Source: Cyprinodon diabolis
Taxonomy: Eukaryota > Chordata > Actinopteri > Cyprinodontiformes > Cyprinodontidae
Direction: 5' to 3'
NCBI GenBank assembly: GCA_030533445.1
Contig: CM060073.1
Location: 42,358,428-42,422,427 of the forward strand
Length of the DNA stretch: 64,000 nucleotides
The first letter of the stretch is position 1. Every line of letters begins with the position of its first letter. The notes beneath the pieces were generated by a model. The model did no database searches. It was not told the DNA's origin and was given only the letters and a program-made list of their open reading frames with translations. A program made the translations under genes and the position numbers. Of the stretch, positions 63,749-64,000 are shown piece after piece.

Positions 63749-64000
63749 TTAGGCAAAATCTTCGGCAGTCTTCAGCTCGTCGTTCTCAGCCCTGTGATTC
63801 AGCAGTTTCTGGAGCTGAATGACTTGGTCCAGCTCTCGGATCTGCCGGTCCGTTTTGTGGCTAACAAGTGTGCGGTAGAAGTGGACAGCAAAGATGATGA
63901 AGACAATTCCGAACGGCACCATTATGCAGGTGGACGCGATGGCCGCCGCCTCGCCGGAGCTGATGGTGCCGTTGTTTTTCCCGTTGTTGCTATCGAGTGG
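63749..64000 (-). CDS. Unrecognised single-pass membrane protein, C-terminal 83 codons (partial)
   Basis: The frame is open from the window edge to TAA at 63,751-63,749, with strong GC-rich, CpG-containing vertebrate codon use. The visible part begins with a polar Asn/Gly stretch, then '[12 protein letters not shown]' leads into a hydrophobic helix (~residues 25-42 of the fragment, '[17 protein letters not shown]'), then a basic flank '[11 protein letters not shown]' and an amphipathic helix '[20 protein letters not shown]', ending 'ELKTAEDFA'. By the positive-inside rule the C-terminus is cytoplasmic, giving a type I-like or small single-pass protein with a short coiled-coil tail. I do not recognise the family and assign no function. 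No splice acceptor is seen within the fragment. Confidence 0.75.
   Translation of the reverse strand, partial: PLDSNNGKNNGTISSGEAAAIASTCIMVPFGIVFIIFAVHFYRTLVSHKTDRQIRELDQVIQLQKLLNHRAENDELKTAEDFA

Overview
This window is nuclear DNA of a ray-finned (teleost) fish. The evidence is multi-exon vertebrate genes with GT-AG introns, an intronless class A receptor gene, an hpd-setd1b gene pair that is also adjacent in human (12q24.31, from memory), and a dense load of fish-type SINEs, LINE fragments, Tc1-like relics, MITEs and long microsatellites. The species cannot be fixed from the sequence. A spiny-rayed fish, perhaps an atherinomorph, is a weak guess from repeat style.

Layout. 1-16,900 is gene-poor, AT-rich DNA holding repeats: a LINE fragment at the left edge, tRNA-derived SINEs, a solo LTR, a (TAGA)n block, a Harbinger-type MITE and a tandem duplication of about 770 bp. 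17,115-18,200 (+) is the intronless apelin receptor gene (aplnr), with a TATA-like promoter and a long 3' UTR containing a 37-G run. 19,000-36,200 is again repeat-rich. Its highlight is a 2.2-kb near-palindromic element (28,852-31,053) whose arms carry four plus four inverted copies of a ~152-bp unit around a LINE endonuclease fragment. 36,683-37,552 (-) is an intact coiled-coil ORF that I do not recognise.

41,579-45,574 (+) is hpd (4-hydroxyphenylpyruvate dioxygenase), resolved into 14 coding exons and 393 codons with all three iron ligands. Convergent to it, 46,313-58,402 (-) is a SETD1-type histone H3K4 methyltransferase (setd1b by position), resolved into 16 coding exons and about 1,587 residues: RRM, Pro-rich region, Win motif, SET and post-SET. 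One setd1b intron looks like a minor-spliceosome (U12) AT-AC intron, and one hpd intron uses a GC donor. 59,214-63,748 is mostly LINE and DNA-transposon sequence. The window ends in the last 83 codons of an unrecognised single-pass membrane protein gene on the minus strand (63,749-64,000).

The genes form no operon-like unit. aplnr is a vascular/gastrulation signalling receptor, hpd is a tyrosine-catabolism enzyme, and setd1b is the catalytic subunit of a COMPASS-type chromatin complex. The most unusual content is the composite inverted-arm transposon, the MITE family with 6-bp target duplications, the two non-canonical introns, and a duplication that copied sequence from upstream of setd1b into one of its introns. 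All exon borders are manual calls from splice signals and reading phase, without transcript data.
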